The notes under the pieces are model-generated. The model was not told the DNA's origin, ran no database searches, and was given only the letters and a program-made list of their open reading frames with translations. DNA of 64,000 nucleotides from Pyropia yezoensis. Taxonomy: Eukaryota > Rhodophyta > Bangiophyceae > Bangiales > Bangiaceae. The translations under genes were made by a program, and so were the position numbers. Below are positions 11,352 through 21,300 of this stretch, one piece after another (position 1 is the first letter of the stretch; the number at the start of each line of letters is the position of its first letter). The stretch lies in contig CM020618.1 of assembly GCA_009829735.1 (NCBI GenBank), positions 32,898,894-32,962,893 of the forward strand. The letters are read 5' to 3'.

Positions 11352-12403
11352 GTGAGGCGAAGACCACAGCCTTCGATGTTCCGCTTCTGCCTTCGATGTT
11401 CCGCTTCTGCCTTCGATGTTCCGGGCCGGAACAACGAAGGCAGGGGGCCGAACATCGAAGGCAGATTGACCAATAGGATGTGCTCAGGAATGGTTGTTCC
11501 GCCAGCTTTTGGGATGGTTGTCCCGCCAGCTTTTATCGGGGGCGTTCGTCCCGTGCTTCTGGGCGGCCGCGCGTGGGCACTGAGGGCCGCGCACGGGCAC
11601 TTCGCCCCGCGTGCGCGGGCACTTCGCTGCGCGTGCGCGGGCACGTGGGCCGGCGTCGCACAGTGGGGGGGTGAGCGGCGCCGAGCGGCCCGGGAGTGTT
11701 CGCCACGTAGGCGGGGGAAGACGCAGTGTGGCGCCGGGGGACAACAGGGTTGTCGCTCCCTCGGTGGGCTCCTTACCCTCTTGCTCACCCGCGCCTTGCC
11801 CCCCTGCTCCGCTTCTTCCCGTACTGCCTCCCCCCTCCCCTGCCGCTCCTCCCTTCCTCGTAAGGTCTTCCCCCACCCAAACCGTATTCACCCGCCGCCG
11901 CCCTCCGTCCCGCCCCCGCCGCGGCCGGCGCCCACCGCCGCCGCCTACCGCCCGCCGCCGCCGCAGGCGGCCGCCGCCGGCCGCCGCCTCTGCAGGCTGC
12001 CGACCGCCGCCGACCCCCGCCCTCTTCGGCCGCGGCCGCCGGCCGGCCGCCACTGCTGCCCGCTGCCGGCCGCCGCCGCTGACGGCTGGCGGCCACCGCC
12101 GCCGCGGCCCGCCCTCCCCCGCCGCGGCTGCCACCCGCCGCCCGCCGCCCGCCGCCGCCGCGCGCCGCCGCTGCCGGCCGCCGGCGGCCGCCGCCGCCGA
12201 CTGCCCTCCCCCGCCGCGGCTGCCGCGCGTCGCGCGCCGCCGCCGTCCGCTACCGCTGCTGCCCCCACCCTCGCCGCCGCCGGCTGCCGCCTGCGGCTTC
12301 CGCCGCCGCCCCCAGCTGCCGACTGCTGCCGCCGCTGCCGCCGCCCCCACTGCAGCTGCCTGTGCCTGCTGCAGCAGCTGGCGGGTGGTGCCGCCGCGCT
12401 CGA
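11352..12403 (+). repeat. left arm of large inverted repeat (foldback-like element)
   Basis: Nearly identical, in inverse orientation, to 14242-15273. The outer end carries three copies of CCTTCGATGTTCCG spaced by CTTCTG, then the partly palindromic CCTTCGATGTTCCGGGCCGG..CGAAGG. Next come a CCAAT box (GACCAATAGG, around 11469), a direct repeat of GATGGTTGTCCCGCCAGC type at 11490-11540, short repeats of GCGCGTGCGCGGGCAC at 11585-11650, and 750 bases of CCG/CTG-rich low complexity. The left arm has one more 20-bp outer unit than the right, which accounts for the length difference (1,052 against 1,032). Confidence 0.9.
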
Positions 12404-14241
12404 CGCCGGCTCTGCCCGCTGCTGCCCCTGCCCGTGCCGCCGTCGCTTGCCCCCATTGCTTGCCGCCGTTGTCATTCTACCGCTGGCTGCCGCCCCGGCC
12501 GTGCTGCCGCCCTTCGCCTGCTGCCGCCACCGCCTTCGGCGGCCGACCGTGCCGCTGCCGGCTGCCTCGTGTTGCTTCCCCTGCTCTCTTTGCCGCTGCC
12601 GCTGAGAGCTGGGGGTTGTTGCCCCCGTCCCCGCGGTCACCGCCGTCAGCTACCGGCTGCTGCCGCCGCGTTTGGCTGTTGCCGTCGCTGTCCCGATCTA
12701 TTGGTGTGCGCTTCGTGTCGGGTGTGCGTTTCTGGGGACTGCTGTTTATAGTTTGAGCGAGCCACGCTTGTTGGGCGCATGATGACTTTTGTTGGGTGTC
12801 CGTTTGCGAAGGATGGTGCGAGAGCACATGCGAAAACAAAGGGGGGGGGGGTTGGCAGACGAGGACGACGATGATGGCACCAAGCACCAACCGGGAGACG
12901 CAAGACTATCAGCTTGCCCAGTGATACCTGGCGAAAAGTATAATTATCAAGAATTCCAATTCACCATTGAGTACGCCTCCGACTTGACTCCCATTTCAGG
13001 ACGTGTCTGGCCAATCACGAGCGCGATTCGGCTGATGTGATAGGCTGTCCCATGATCTGAACAGGACCACCGGAGGAGTTCAATGCTGAATCCACAATCA
13101 CTGGATGGACGAGTACAGTATTTGACTCGGCGAGTAACCTGGTCAGCGACTCGGGATTGCCGACGCCAACGGCTGAAGCGCCGGCGTCCGACGCCCCCCT
13201 CCTCCCCGCCCCGTCGCCCGCTTCACCGTTTCTCGGCCACCCAGCAGGCCGGGTGGGTACACAAGCCTTTGTTACTTGTTCTATTCATTTTTGAGTGCGG
13301 GTCTGCAGACGTCTGCTGGAGAAGAGCCCCCAACGACCCCATGGACGGACACAGTGCATTCACCATTCCCCCTGGGTTCCGCAGCTCGGGGGCGCCCACG
13401 ACTGTGAAACACCGTTCGCTATGACTTATAGATCATTCCTGACGGTCCATGCTCCGGCAGAACGCAATCGTTGTGCAGACAGCGCAAGAAAGTGCCCCCA
13501 GCCTGTTTCATTGTCATCCGTTGCCCAGTACGTGCCTGCATATAGAGTGCATGAGAGCTCCGCTGTGGGAAGAGATAGTCAGTTCTAGTTAAAAAGAGTA
13601 CGCTGAATCTATTGGTGCACACGTCTGGCGTCGTGCACCCGTACAGCCGACAGGAACGGCGAGAGGCTGGGCGGGTGACGCGCAATAATCACCCCCTCCG
13701 AGCGAGTGCGAGCGTTATGGGTCTACTCTTTCCGGTGAACGCCCAGGGCGAAGGTACCTGATGGCCATGGTGCCGTAGAAACGCACAGAAAGTACGCTGG
13801 AGTCCACACACTGGCGACTGACTGACTGCTGGTGGGGTGTTGAGCACTGTGGCGTAGCTGGATGCGCCCAGAGTGCCATCGAGGGTGCAAAAAGCTGTGG
13901 AGGGAACTGACTACACTGTCTAGATCTGACAGGTGTAGTTTTTATATGATGGGAGCACTGTTGGGCGTTGGACGGCCTGTCGAGGCTACCTGCCAAGAAT
14001 GGTGACTTTGGGGGCACGGTTGACCCACTTCCCGTCGTTTGTGACACCTTCTGAGCACATGAGCGTGCTCAGCGCAATCATTTTAGTCATCTGAGAACAG
14101 TTTGAAAATCGTTTGTCTCTCATGCTAAAGCGCCTTGTAGCAGCTTGTGACGCATTGCGCGGACATGTGCATCAAGCGCGCATTCACCGCGTGCAACACG
14201 AGCCTGGGACCACTCTGCCAACTTTTCAAAAGCATGCTCAT
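12404..14241. other. spacer between the inverted-repeat arms
   Basis: The first 330 bases continue the CCG/CTG-rich composition of the left arm, though not as a match to the other arm. From 12,730 the DNA becomes moderate in GC. Plus frames at 12789-13040 and 13083-13424 and a minus frame at 13715-14047 are open but carry no recognisable domain. No transposase or recombinase signature was found. Confidence 0.45.
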
Positions 14242-15273
14242 TCGAGCGCGGCGGCACCGCCCGCCAGCTGCTGCGGCAGGCACAGGCAGCTGCAGCGGGG
14301 GCGGCGGCAGCGGCGGCAGCAGTCGGCAGCTGGGGGCGGCGGCGGAAGCCGCAGGCGGCAGCCGGCGGCGGCGAGGGTGGGGGCAGCAGCGGTAGCGGAC
14401 GGCGGCGGCGCGCGGCGCGCGGCAGCCGCGACGGGGGAGGGCAGTCGGCGGCGGCGGCCGCCGGCGGCCGGCAGCGGCGGCGCGCGGCGGCGGCGGGCGG
14501 CGGGCGGCGGGTGGCAGCCGCGGCGGGGGAGGGCGGGCCGCGGCGGCGGTGGCCGCCAGCCGTCAGCGGCGGCGGCCGGCAGCGGGCAGCAGTGGCGGCC
14601 GGCCGGCGGCCGCGGCCGAAGAGGGCGGGGGTCGGCGGCGGTCGGCAGCCTGCAGAGGCGGCGGCCGGCGGCGGCCGCCTGCGGCGGCGGCGGGCGGTAG
14701 GCGGCGGCGGTGGGCGCCGGCCGCGGCGGGGGCGGGACGGAGGGCGGCGGCGGGTGAATACGGTTTGGGTGGGGGAAGACCTTACGAGGAAGGGAGGAGC
14801 GGCAGGGGAGGGGGGAGGCAGTACGGGAAGAAGCGGAGCAGGGGGGCAAGGCGCGGGTGAGCAAGAGGGTAAGGAGCCCACCGAGGGAGCGACAACCCTG
14901 TTGTCCCCCGGCGCCACACTGCGTCTTCCCCCGCCTACGTGGCGAACACTCCCGGGCCGCTCGGCGCCGCCCACCCCCCCACTGTGCGACGCCGGCCCAC
15001 GTGCCCGCGCACGCGCAGCGAAGTGCCCGCGCACGCGGGGCGAAGTGCCCGTGCGCGGCCCTCAGTGCCCACGCGCGGCCGCCCAGAAGCACGGGACGAA
15101 CGCCCCCGATAAAAGCTGGCGGGACAACCATCCCAAAAGCTGGCGGAACAACCATTCCTGAGCACATCCTATTGGTCAATCTGCCTTCGATGTTCGGCCC
15201 CCTGCCTTCGTTGTTCCGGCCCGGAACATCGAAGGCAGAAGCGGAACATCGAAGGCTGTGGTTTCCACCTCAC
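14242..15273 (-). repeat. right arm of large inverted repeat (foldback-like element)
   Basis: Reverse complement of 11352-12403. The inner boundary TCGAGCGCGG at 14242 matches the rc of 12394-12403. The outer end holds the same CGGAACATCGAAGG cluster (about 15180-15256), followed by a degraded continuation that matches the left flank (GTGGTTTCCACCTCAC against GGTGAGGCGAAGACCAC reversed). Sequence differences between arms are few, suggesting recent duplication or ongoing gene conversion. Confidence 0.9.
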
Positions 15274-15596
15274 GTTGTTCGGGAATGAGAGTGACTCTTT
15301 GCTTGTTGCTATTGCTGAGTGCCCAATTTTGGCCGACTCGAACGCGAACACGAACACAAGGGGGTACTTTGCTTTTCGTATTTAAATACACATTTCACAT
15401 TAAATACAACTGAACGTGTGAATTCAAATTGGTCTGAAATTTGGACGCAAAGATGGGGTAGAGAGCGATTGACGACGACGGCGGCCTCGGAGCCGTCCAT
15501 GACCGTGCTCTTCACACGTCGCGGGTGCACGCTTCCGCGACCACGCCGCGTCAATCGTTGTCCGCCGCATGTGCCCGGCCCACTGTCGTTGTTGCG
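15274..15596. other. flank of the inverted repeat, no gene seen
   Basis: Moderate-GC DNA containing an AT-rich stretch (15370-15410, TTTCGTATTTAAATACACAT) that could serve as a promoter for the downstream plus-strand gene. Open frames here run in from neighbouring sequence and carry no domain. Confidence 0.4.
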
Positions 15597-16970
15597 ATGG
15601 CTTCTGGCCCTGATGAGAGCATTCCTGCTGCCGGTTCTTCGTCCACTGGTGGGACGTTTCCTGCGCGAGGCCGCAATGTGGCCGTGCTGGCTGATCCTTT
15701 GTTTCTCCATATTGCATTATATGTTGTTTTTCGTGCTTGCCTGACGGTGTCCTGTGAAGCCACGAAACTGATGGCCGAGCACTATTGCTCTCTTTCATGC
15801 GTGTCGTTTTCGTCACGGGACCTAGTTCTATTTTTTCTCGCTGCGTGTGGTTGTGCTTGTCTTTTTTTCAGGGGACAAGCGCGAGCAGAAGTGTGGCGTT
15901 CGTCGTGTGCCAGGGCACACGTCCGCTCGCTGCCCCATTAAGGCCGATGACAATGTCCGTTGCGGCTGCAAGGATCGCACGTGCGGGAAGTGCGCTGCGC
16001 TGTGCGCCGTCTGCGACAAGGCCGGCCACAAGCCCGACAATGTCGAGGAGGTGATCACCGGGAGATGCGCTCCGCGCTGATCGTGCGCGTCTCACGACAC
16101 GGACGCGATGGCAGTGCGTCCGCGAAAGGCACTTGATCGTCTTCCTCCGACCGTGCGGGCTCAGAAGGAGGCGGCGCGGGGCCACAAACGAGCTGTGGCT
16201 GCCATTCGCCCATCCGCGGGTGACCGATTTCGCTCGCACGTGGCCCAGTCAGAATTTATTGATTTGACTGGGCTCGGAGGGGCGGCTGCCTCTGCCGCTG
16301 TGCGCGTTGCTGCAGGTGTTCGGGCGGTGGTGGAGGACGCTGATTTGTCGAGACCAGCTGCCCGTGCGCTGAGGGCCTTTGCTTCAGATGTCGGCAGCCG
16401 TGCAGGGATGGCCTCAGCGCAGCCAATTCCTGGAGCTCTCGGCGACGTCGCGCTGGACAAGCGACGCGCTACTGTGGTGGAGGCCCTGGAAAAGGCCCTC
16501 GTGGAAGCCCCCGCGTATTCACCAGGGCGTCGTGCGAGCCAGCGTGCTCGCAATCGAGAGGTCGGCCTGGGGCGAGGTGGCGCCGGCGCAACGGACGTGG
16601 TGCTTCGGAGCGCCAACCGTACTTCGGACTGAAGGGAAAAGAACTCAAGCGAGCGGTGCAGCGATATGTGTCGCTGCCCGATGGTCGAGAGCAGGGATAG
16701 GTCAAATTGACATTGGCCCGGTTTTTGGGGGAGGGGAGAGTGTTCACGGGGGCGTCCGTCACTTGCAGTGAGCTCACGTGCGAATCCGTACGCGGAGAGC
16801 TCATGGAGTGCGCTGCCCATGCTGGTCTAACCGTGCCCGTAGTTCTTGCATCCCTTCGCCAGTTTATTTTTGAGATGCGTCGTGGGGAGGATGATCTTCG
16901 TCGCTTTTTGGACGATGCCCATGGGCGCCCTGGCGCCACAGAGGGGTCCCCGTCGTCGGAGCGAGAGTAA
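15597..16970 (+). CDS. multi-exon protein with degenerate zinc-knuckle region, hypothetical
   Basis: The proposed start ATG at 15597 begins MASGPDESIPAAGSSSTGG. A strong acceptor (TTTTTTTCAG ending 15871) opens the second exon, which encodes QKCGVRRVPGHTSARCPIK and then CGCKDRTCGKCAALCAVCDK AGH: two clusters resembling CCHC knuckles, the first lacking its second Cys. A possible intron about 16050-16166 leads to a helical Ala-rich section to about 16630. A last acceptor (CACTTGCAG, near 16769) opens the final exon ending at the TAA at 16968, with QFIFEMRRGEDDLRRFLDDA near its end. The 5' donor of the first intron is not fixed. Nucleic-acid binding is suggested by the knuckles only. It may be a host gene or part of a mobile element; no catalytic domain is seen. 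Confidence 0.4.
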
Positions 16971-18040
16971 AACCCTGCCCTTCTCAATGCCTTTGTTCCT
17001 CAATGACTACGTTCATTATCTGCCCATGGGGGTCACGCCCCAGTCGCTCAGAGGGTGCCATCACCAGCTGGCACACAAACGCCTAGCAGTCCCATGGTTT
17101 GGAAAGCAGCGCTGCTCGTCCCTGTGACAACCCGCCCACCTCACGTTGCAAACGCGCGGCGCTCACCCCACCTACCACACCCGCAAGAATAGAAAAATAA
17201 TGACGCTACGCTGAGCCTCTTCGAAAGGGCGAGGTGCCCAGGCCTTGATACACTGTTTTGAGGAGACAGTCCTCGTCCACGCGGACAGCAGCTCCTTCCC
17301 CCGCATACGGCGAACCCCACCCGTGCCACCCGGAGAGCCCACCACAACTGCACCAGTCGAGGCGCCCATTGAGGCAGCAAGCGCGTGCATTTTTTGTCCC
17401 TCTGGAGTCCTCCCCCACGGTCACAGAAATCGTTCGTCGCGGGCCAGAGAAAGAGCATGCTGCGGGAGTACATGCCGCCTCTTCGGACAGCGTGCCTGAC
17501 CTCGGACGTCTCTCTTTTTGGTCTGTGCCGCAATACAAACACCACACCAACAGCTACATACCAGCTCCCGAAACGCCACCCACCAGGACGCTAACTGCAG
17601 ACACCCACCGAGGTCGGCACACCAACAGCCAAAGAATGCTTACCACATGCACGGCAACCCGCACCCCACCAACCAAACGATCCAGCCAGACAAAGCAAAG
17701 CACCTAGCACAATCACGCACGCCGTCGCTAAGCAGGGGGGGGTTGAGCGCTGGGCCACCTCAAAGATGGTGGTTCAGCCCCCCCGCCGACATAAAACCCA
17801 CCCCACCCGCTCCACACGCCCCCCACGCAGAAACCGCACCGACGACCACAAGCAGGAGGGGGCCTCACCTGCCGCCCAACCAAAACATCAACAGCTTTCC
17901 CCCCAAGCCCACCTAAAACGCGGGGGGCCAACACCGCACAGTCCCCGCAGCCGCGACCGCACCGACGGCAGCAGGCAGCAGAGGGGGCCACGGCCGGACG
18001 GTCTCCCAGCGCCCCCCCCCCCCACCTCCCCCCACGACAC
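16971..18040. other. gene flank with intronic or unassigned DNA
   Basis: 16971-17140 is probably the 3' end of the upstream gene. At 17240-17520 both strands have mixed-composition frames without domains. 17540-18000 is CA- and CCC-rich low complexity. The right part is probably intron of the minus-strand exon at 18041-18310, judged from its GT donor. Confidence 0.35.
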
Positions 18041-18310
18041 CCTGCCCACGTCCGCAGTCACGTCCACCTTGTGGTAGCCCTTGACGCCTTCCTTGGTGAA
18101 GATCTTGAGCAGCGACTCCGGGGGGGGGGGCAGGGCACGCAACAGACGCCCGCCGACCTGCAACGCGTCGGCGGTCGCGCACAGTCCTGGGCCATTCTCC
18201 ATCTCGTACGCCGCCAGCCCCAGAGGCAGCAGGCGGCACGTTGAGCGGGGGGGGGGTGGCAGGTCGCGCAGCGGTTTCGGTGCCAGCCGCGCGCAACCGC
18301 ACGAGAAGAA
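18041..18310 (-). CDS. conserved-looking exon truncated by or abutting the satellite, unidentified
   Basis: The minus frame reads RLAPKPLRDLPPPP, then LLPLGLAAYEMENGPGLCAT, LQVGGRLLRALPPPPESLLK and IFTKEGVKGYHKVDVTADVG, ending at a canonical GT donor (exon end 18041). The balanced composition and the splice site indicate true coding sequence. The 5' side reaches the first satellite monomer at 18,367 without a clear start; an ATG at 18354 exists in another frame, across a C run at 18249-18258. Either the gene begins just here, or its 5' part lies beyond or was displaced by the satellite. I do not recognise the family. Confidence 0.45.
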
Positions 18311-18366
18311 ACGGGGACAGAAAGAGCAGCAGGGAAGCGGGAGACCCCAAACATTTTGGTCTCTGG

Positions 18367-21300
18367 AGGTGCTTTTCGGATGCGACACCTGGACGACGCG
18401 GAGGAAGGTAGCAGGTGACCGCGGCTTCAGCGTTCGATTTTTTTGTATTCATGACCGAGCCTACGCGCCAGACTGGCGTCCTGGAGCCGCACGAATGGCG
18501 CCCTACACGGCTGGGGGTGCCATGACGCCCCCGGAGGCGCATAGACGCCCCGGCCCGTGCGGGGAGCGGAGGAGTGCCCCAGCTGACGCACGCATGCGGG
18601 ATGGAATGAGTACATTTTTCCCAACGTTGCGTGCGAAAGTGGCGCGTCCCACCCATGCGCAACGTCCCCGATGCGGGTGGTGTCCCAATTTTACCCCTGG
18701 AGGTGCTTTTTGAATGATGCGCGACCTGGACGACGCGGAGGAAGGTAGCGGGTGACCGCGGCTTCAGCGGTCGATTTTTTGTATTCATTTCCGAGCCTAC
18801 GCGCCAGACTGGCGTCCTGGAGCCGCACGAATGGCGCCCTACACGGCTGGGGGTGCCATGACGCCCCCGGAGGCGCATAGACGCCCCGGCCCGTGTGGGG
18901 AGCGGAGGAGTGCCCCAGCTGACGCACGCGCGCGGGATGTAATGAGTACATTTGTTCCCAACTTTCCGTGCGGAAGTGGCGCGTCCCACCCATGCGCAAC
19001 GTCCCCGATGCGGGTGGTGTCCCAATTTTACCCCTGGAGGTGCTTTTTGGATGCGCGACCTGGACGACGCGGAGGAAGGTAGCGGGTGACCGCGGCTTCA
19101 GCGGTCGATTTTTTGTATTCATTTCCGAGCCTACGCGCCAGACTGGCGTCCTGGAGCCGCACGAATGGCGCCCTACACGGCTGGGGGTGCCATGACGCCC
19201 CCGGAGGCGCATAGACGCCCCGGCCCGTGTGGGGAGCGGAGGAGTGCCCCAGCTGACGCACGCGCGCGGGATGGAATGAGTACATTTGTTCCCAACTTTC
19301 CGTGCGGAAGTGGCGCGTCCCACCCATGCGCAACGTCCCCGATGCGGGTGGTGTCCCAATTTTACCCCTTGAGGTGCTTTTTGGATGCGCGACCTGGACG
19401 ACGCGGAGGGCGGCAGTGGGTGACCGCGGCCTGGCAGTTAGAATGTGTGTATTTAAGTCCGAGTCTACGCGCCACACTGGCGTCCTGGAGCCGCACGAAT
19501 GGCGCCCTACACGGCCGGGGGTGCCATGACGCCCCCGGAGGCGCATAGACGCCCCGGCCCGTGCGGGGAGCGGAGGAGTGCCCCAGCTGACGCACGCATG
19601 CGGGATGGAATGAGTACATTTTTCCCAACGTTGCGTGCGAAAGTGGCGCGTCCCACCCATGCGCAACGTCCCCGATGCGGGTGGTGTCCCAATTTTACCC
19701 CTGGAGGTGCTTTTTGAATGATGCGCGACCTGGACGACGCGGAGGAAGGTAGCGGGTGACCGCGGCTTCAGCGGTCGATTTTTTGTATTCATTTCCGAGC
19801 CTACGCGCCAGACTGGCGTCCTGGAGCCGCACGAATGGCGCCCTACACGGCTGGGGGTGCCATGACGCCCCCGGAGGCGCATAGACGCCCCGGCCCGTGT
19901 GGGGAGCGGAGGAGTGCCCCAGCTGACGCACGCGCGCGGGATGGAATGAGTACATTTGTTCCCAACTTTCCGTGCGGAAGTGGCGCGTCCCACCCATGCG
20001 CAACGTCCCCGATGCGGGTGGTGTCCCAATTTTACCCCTGGAGGTGCTTTTTGAATGATGCGCGACCTGGACGACGCGGAGGAAGGTAGCGGGTGACCGC
20101 GGCTTCAGCGGTCGATTTTTTGTATTCATTTCCGAGCCTACGCGCCAGACTGGCGTCCTGGAGCCGCACGAATGGCGCCCTACACGGCTGGGGGTGCCAT
20201 GACGCCCCCGGAGGCGCATAGACGCCCCGGCCCGTGTGGGGAGCGGAGGAGTGCCCCAGCTGACGCACGCGCGCGGGATGTAATGAGTACATTTGTTCCC
20301 AACTTTCCGTGCGGAAGTGGCGCGTCCCACCCATGCGCAACGTCCCCGATGCGGGTGGTGTCCCAATTTTACCCCTGGAGGTGCTTTTTGGATGCGCGAC
20401 CTGGACGACGCGGAGGGCGGCAGTGGGTGACCGCGGCCTGGCAGTTAGAATGTGTGTACTTAAGTCCGAGTCTACGCGCCACACTGGCGTCCTGCAGCCG
20501 CACGAATGGCGCCCTACACGGCTGGGGGTGCCATGACGCCCCCGGAGGCGCATAGACGCCCCGGCCCGTGCGGGGAGCGGAGGAGTGCCCCAGCTGACGC
20601 ACGCATGCGGGATGGAATGAGTACATTTTTCCCAACGTTGCGTGCGAAAGTGGCGCGTCCCACCCATGCGCAACGTCCCCGATGCGGGTGGTGTCCCAAT
20701 TTTACCCCTGGAGGTGCTTTTTGAATGATGCGCGACCTGGACGACGCGGAGGAAGGTAGCGGGTGACCGCGGCTTCAGCGGTCGATTTTTTGTATTCATT
20801 TCCGAGCCTACGCGCCAGACTGGCGTCCTGGAGCCGCACGAATGGTGCCCTACACGGCTGGGGGTGCCATGACGCCCCCGGAGGCGCATAGACGCCCCGG
20901 CCCGTGTGGGGAGCGGAGGAGTGCCCCAGCTGACGCACGCGCGCGGGATGTAATGAGTACATTTGTTCCCAACTTTCCGTGCGGAAGTGGCGCGTCCCAC
21001 CCATGCGCAACGTCCCCGATGCGGGTGGTGTCCCAATTTTACCCCTGGAGGTGCTTTTTGAATGATGCGCGACCTGGACGACGCGGAGGAAGGTAGCGGG
21101 TGACCGCGGCTTCAGCGGTCGATTTTTTGTATTCATTTCCGAGCCTACGCGCCAGACTGGCGTCCTGGAGCCGCACGAATGGCGCCCTACACGGCTGGGG
21201 GTGCCATGACGCCCCCGGAGGCGCATAGACGCCCCGGCCCGTGTGGGGAGCGGAGGAGTGCCCCAGCTGACGCACGCGCGCGGGATGTAATGAGTACATT

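Noticed and set aside
11352-12756. 417- and 381-residue plus frames in the left inverted arm
   Set aside because: Low-complexity Pro/Arg/Ala translation of CCG/CTG-rich DNA, open in several frames at once and mirrored in the other arm.
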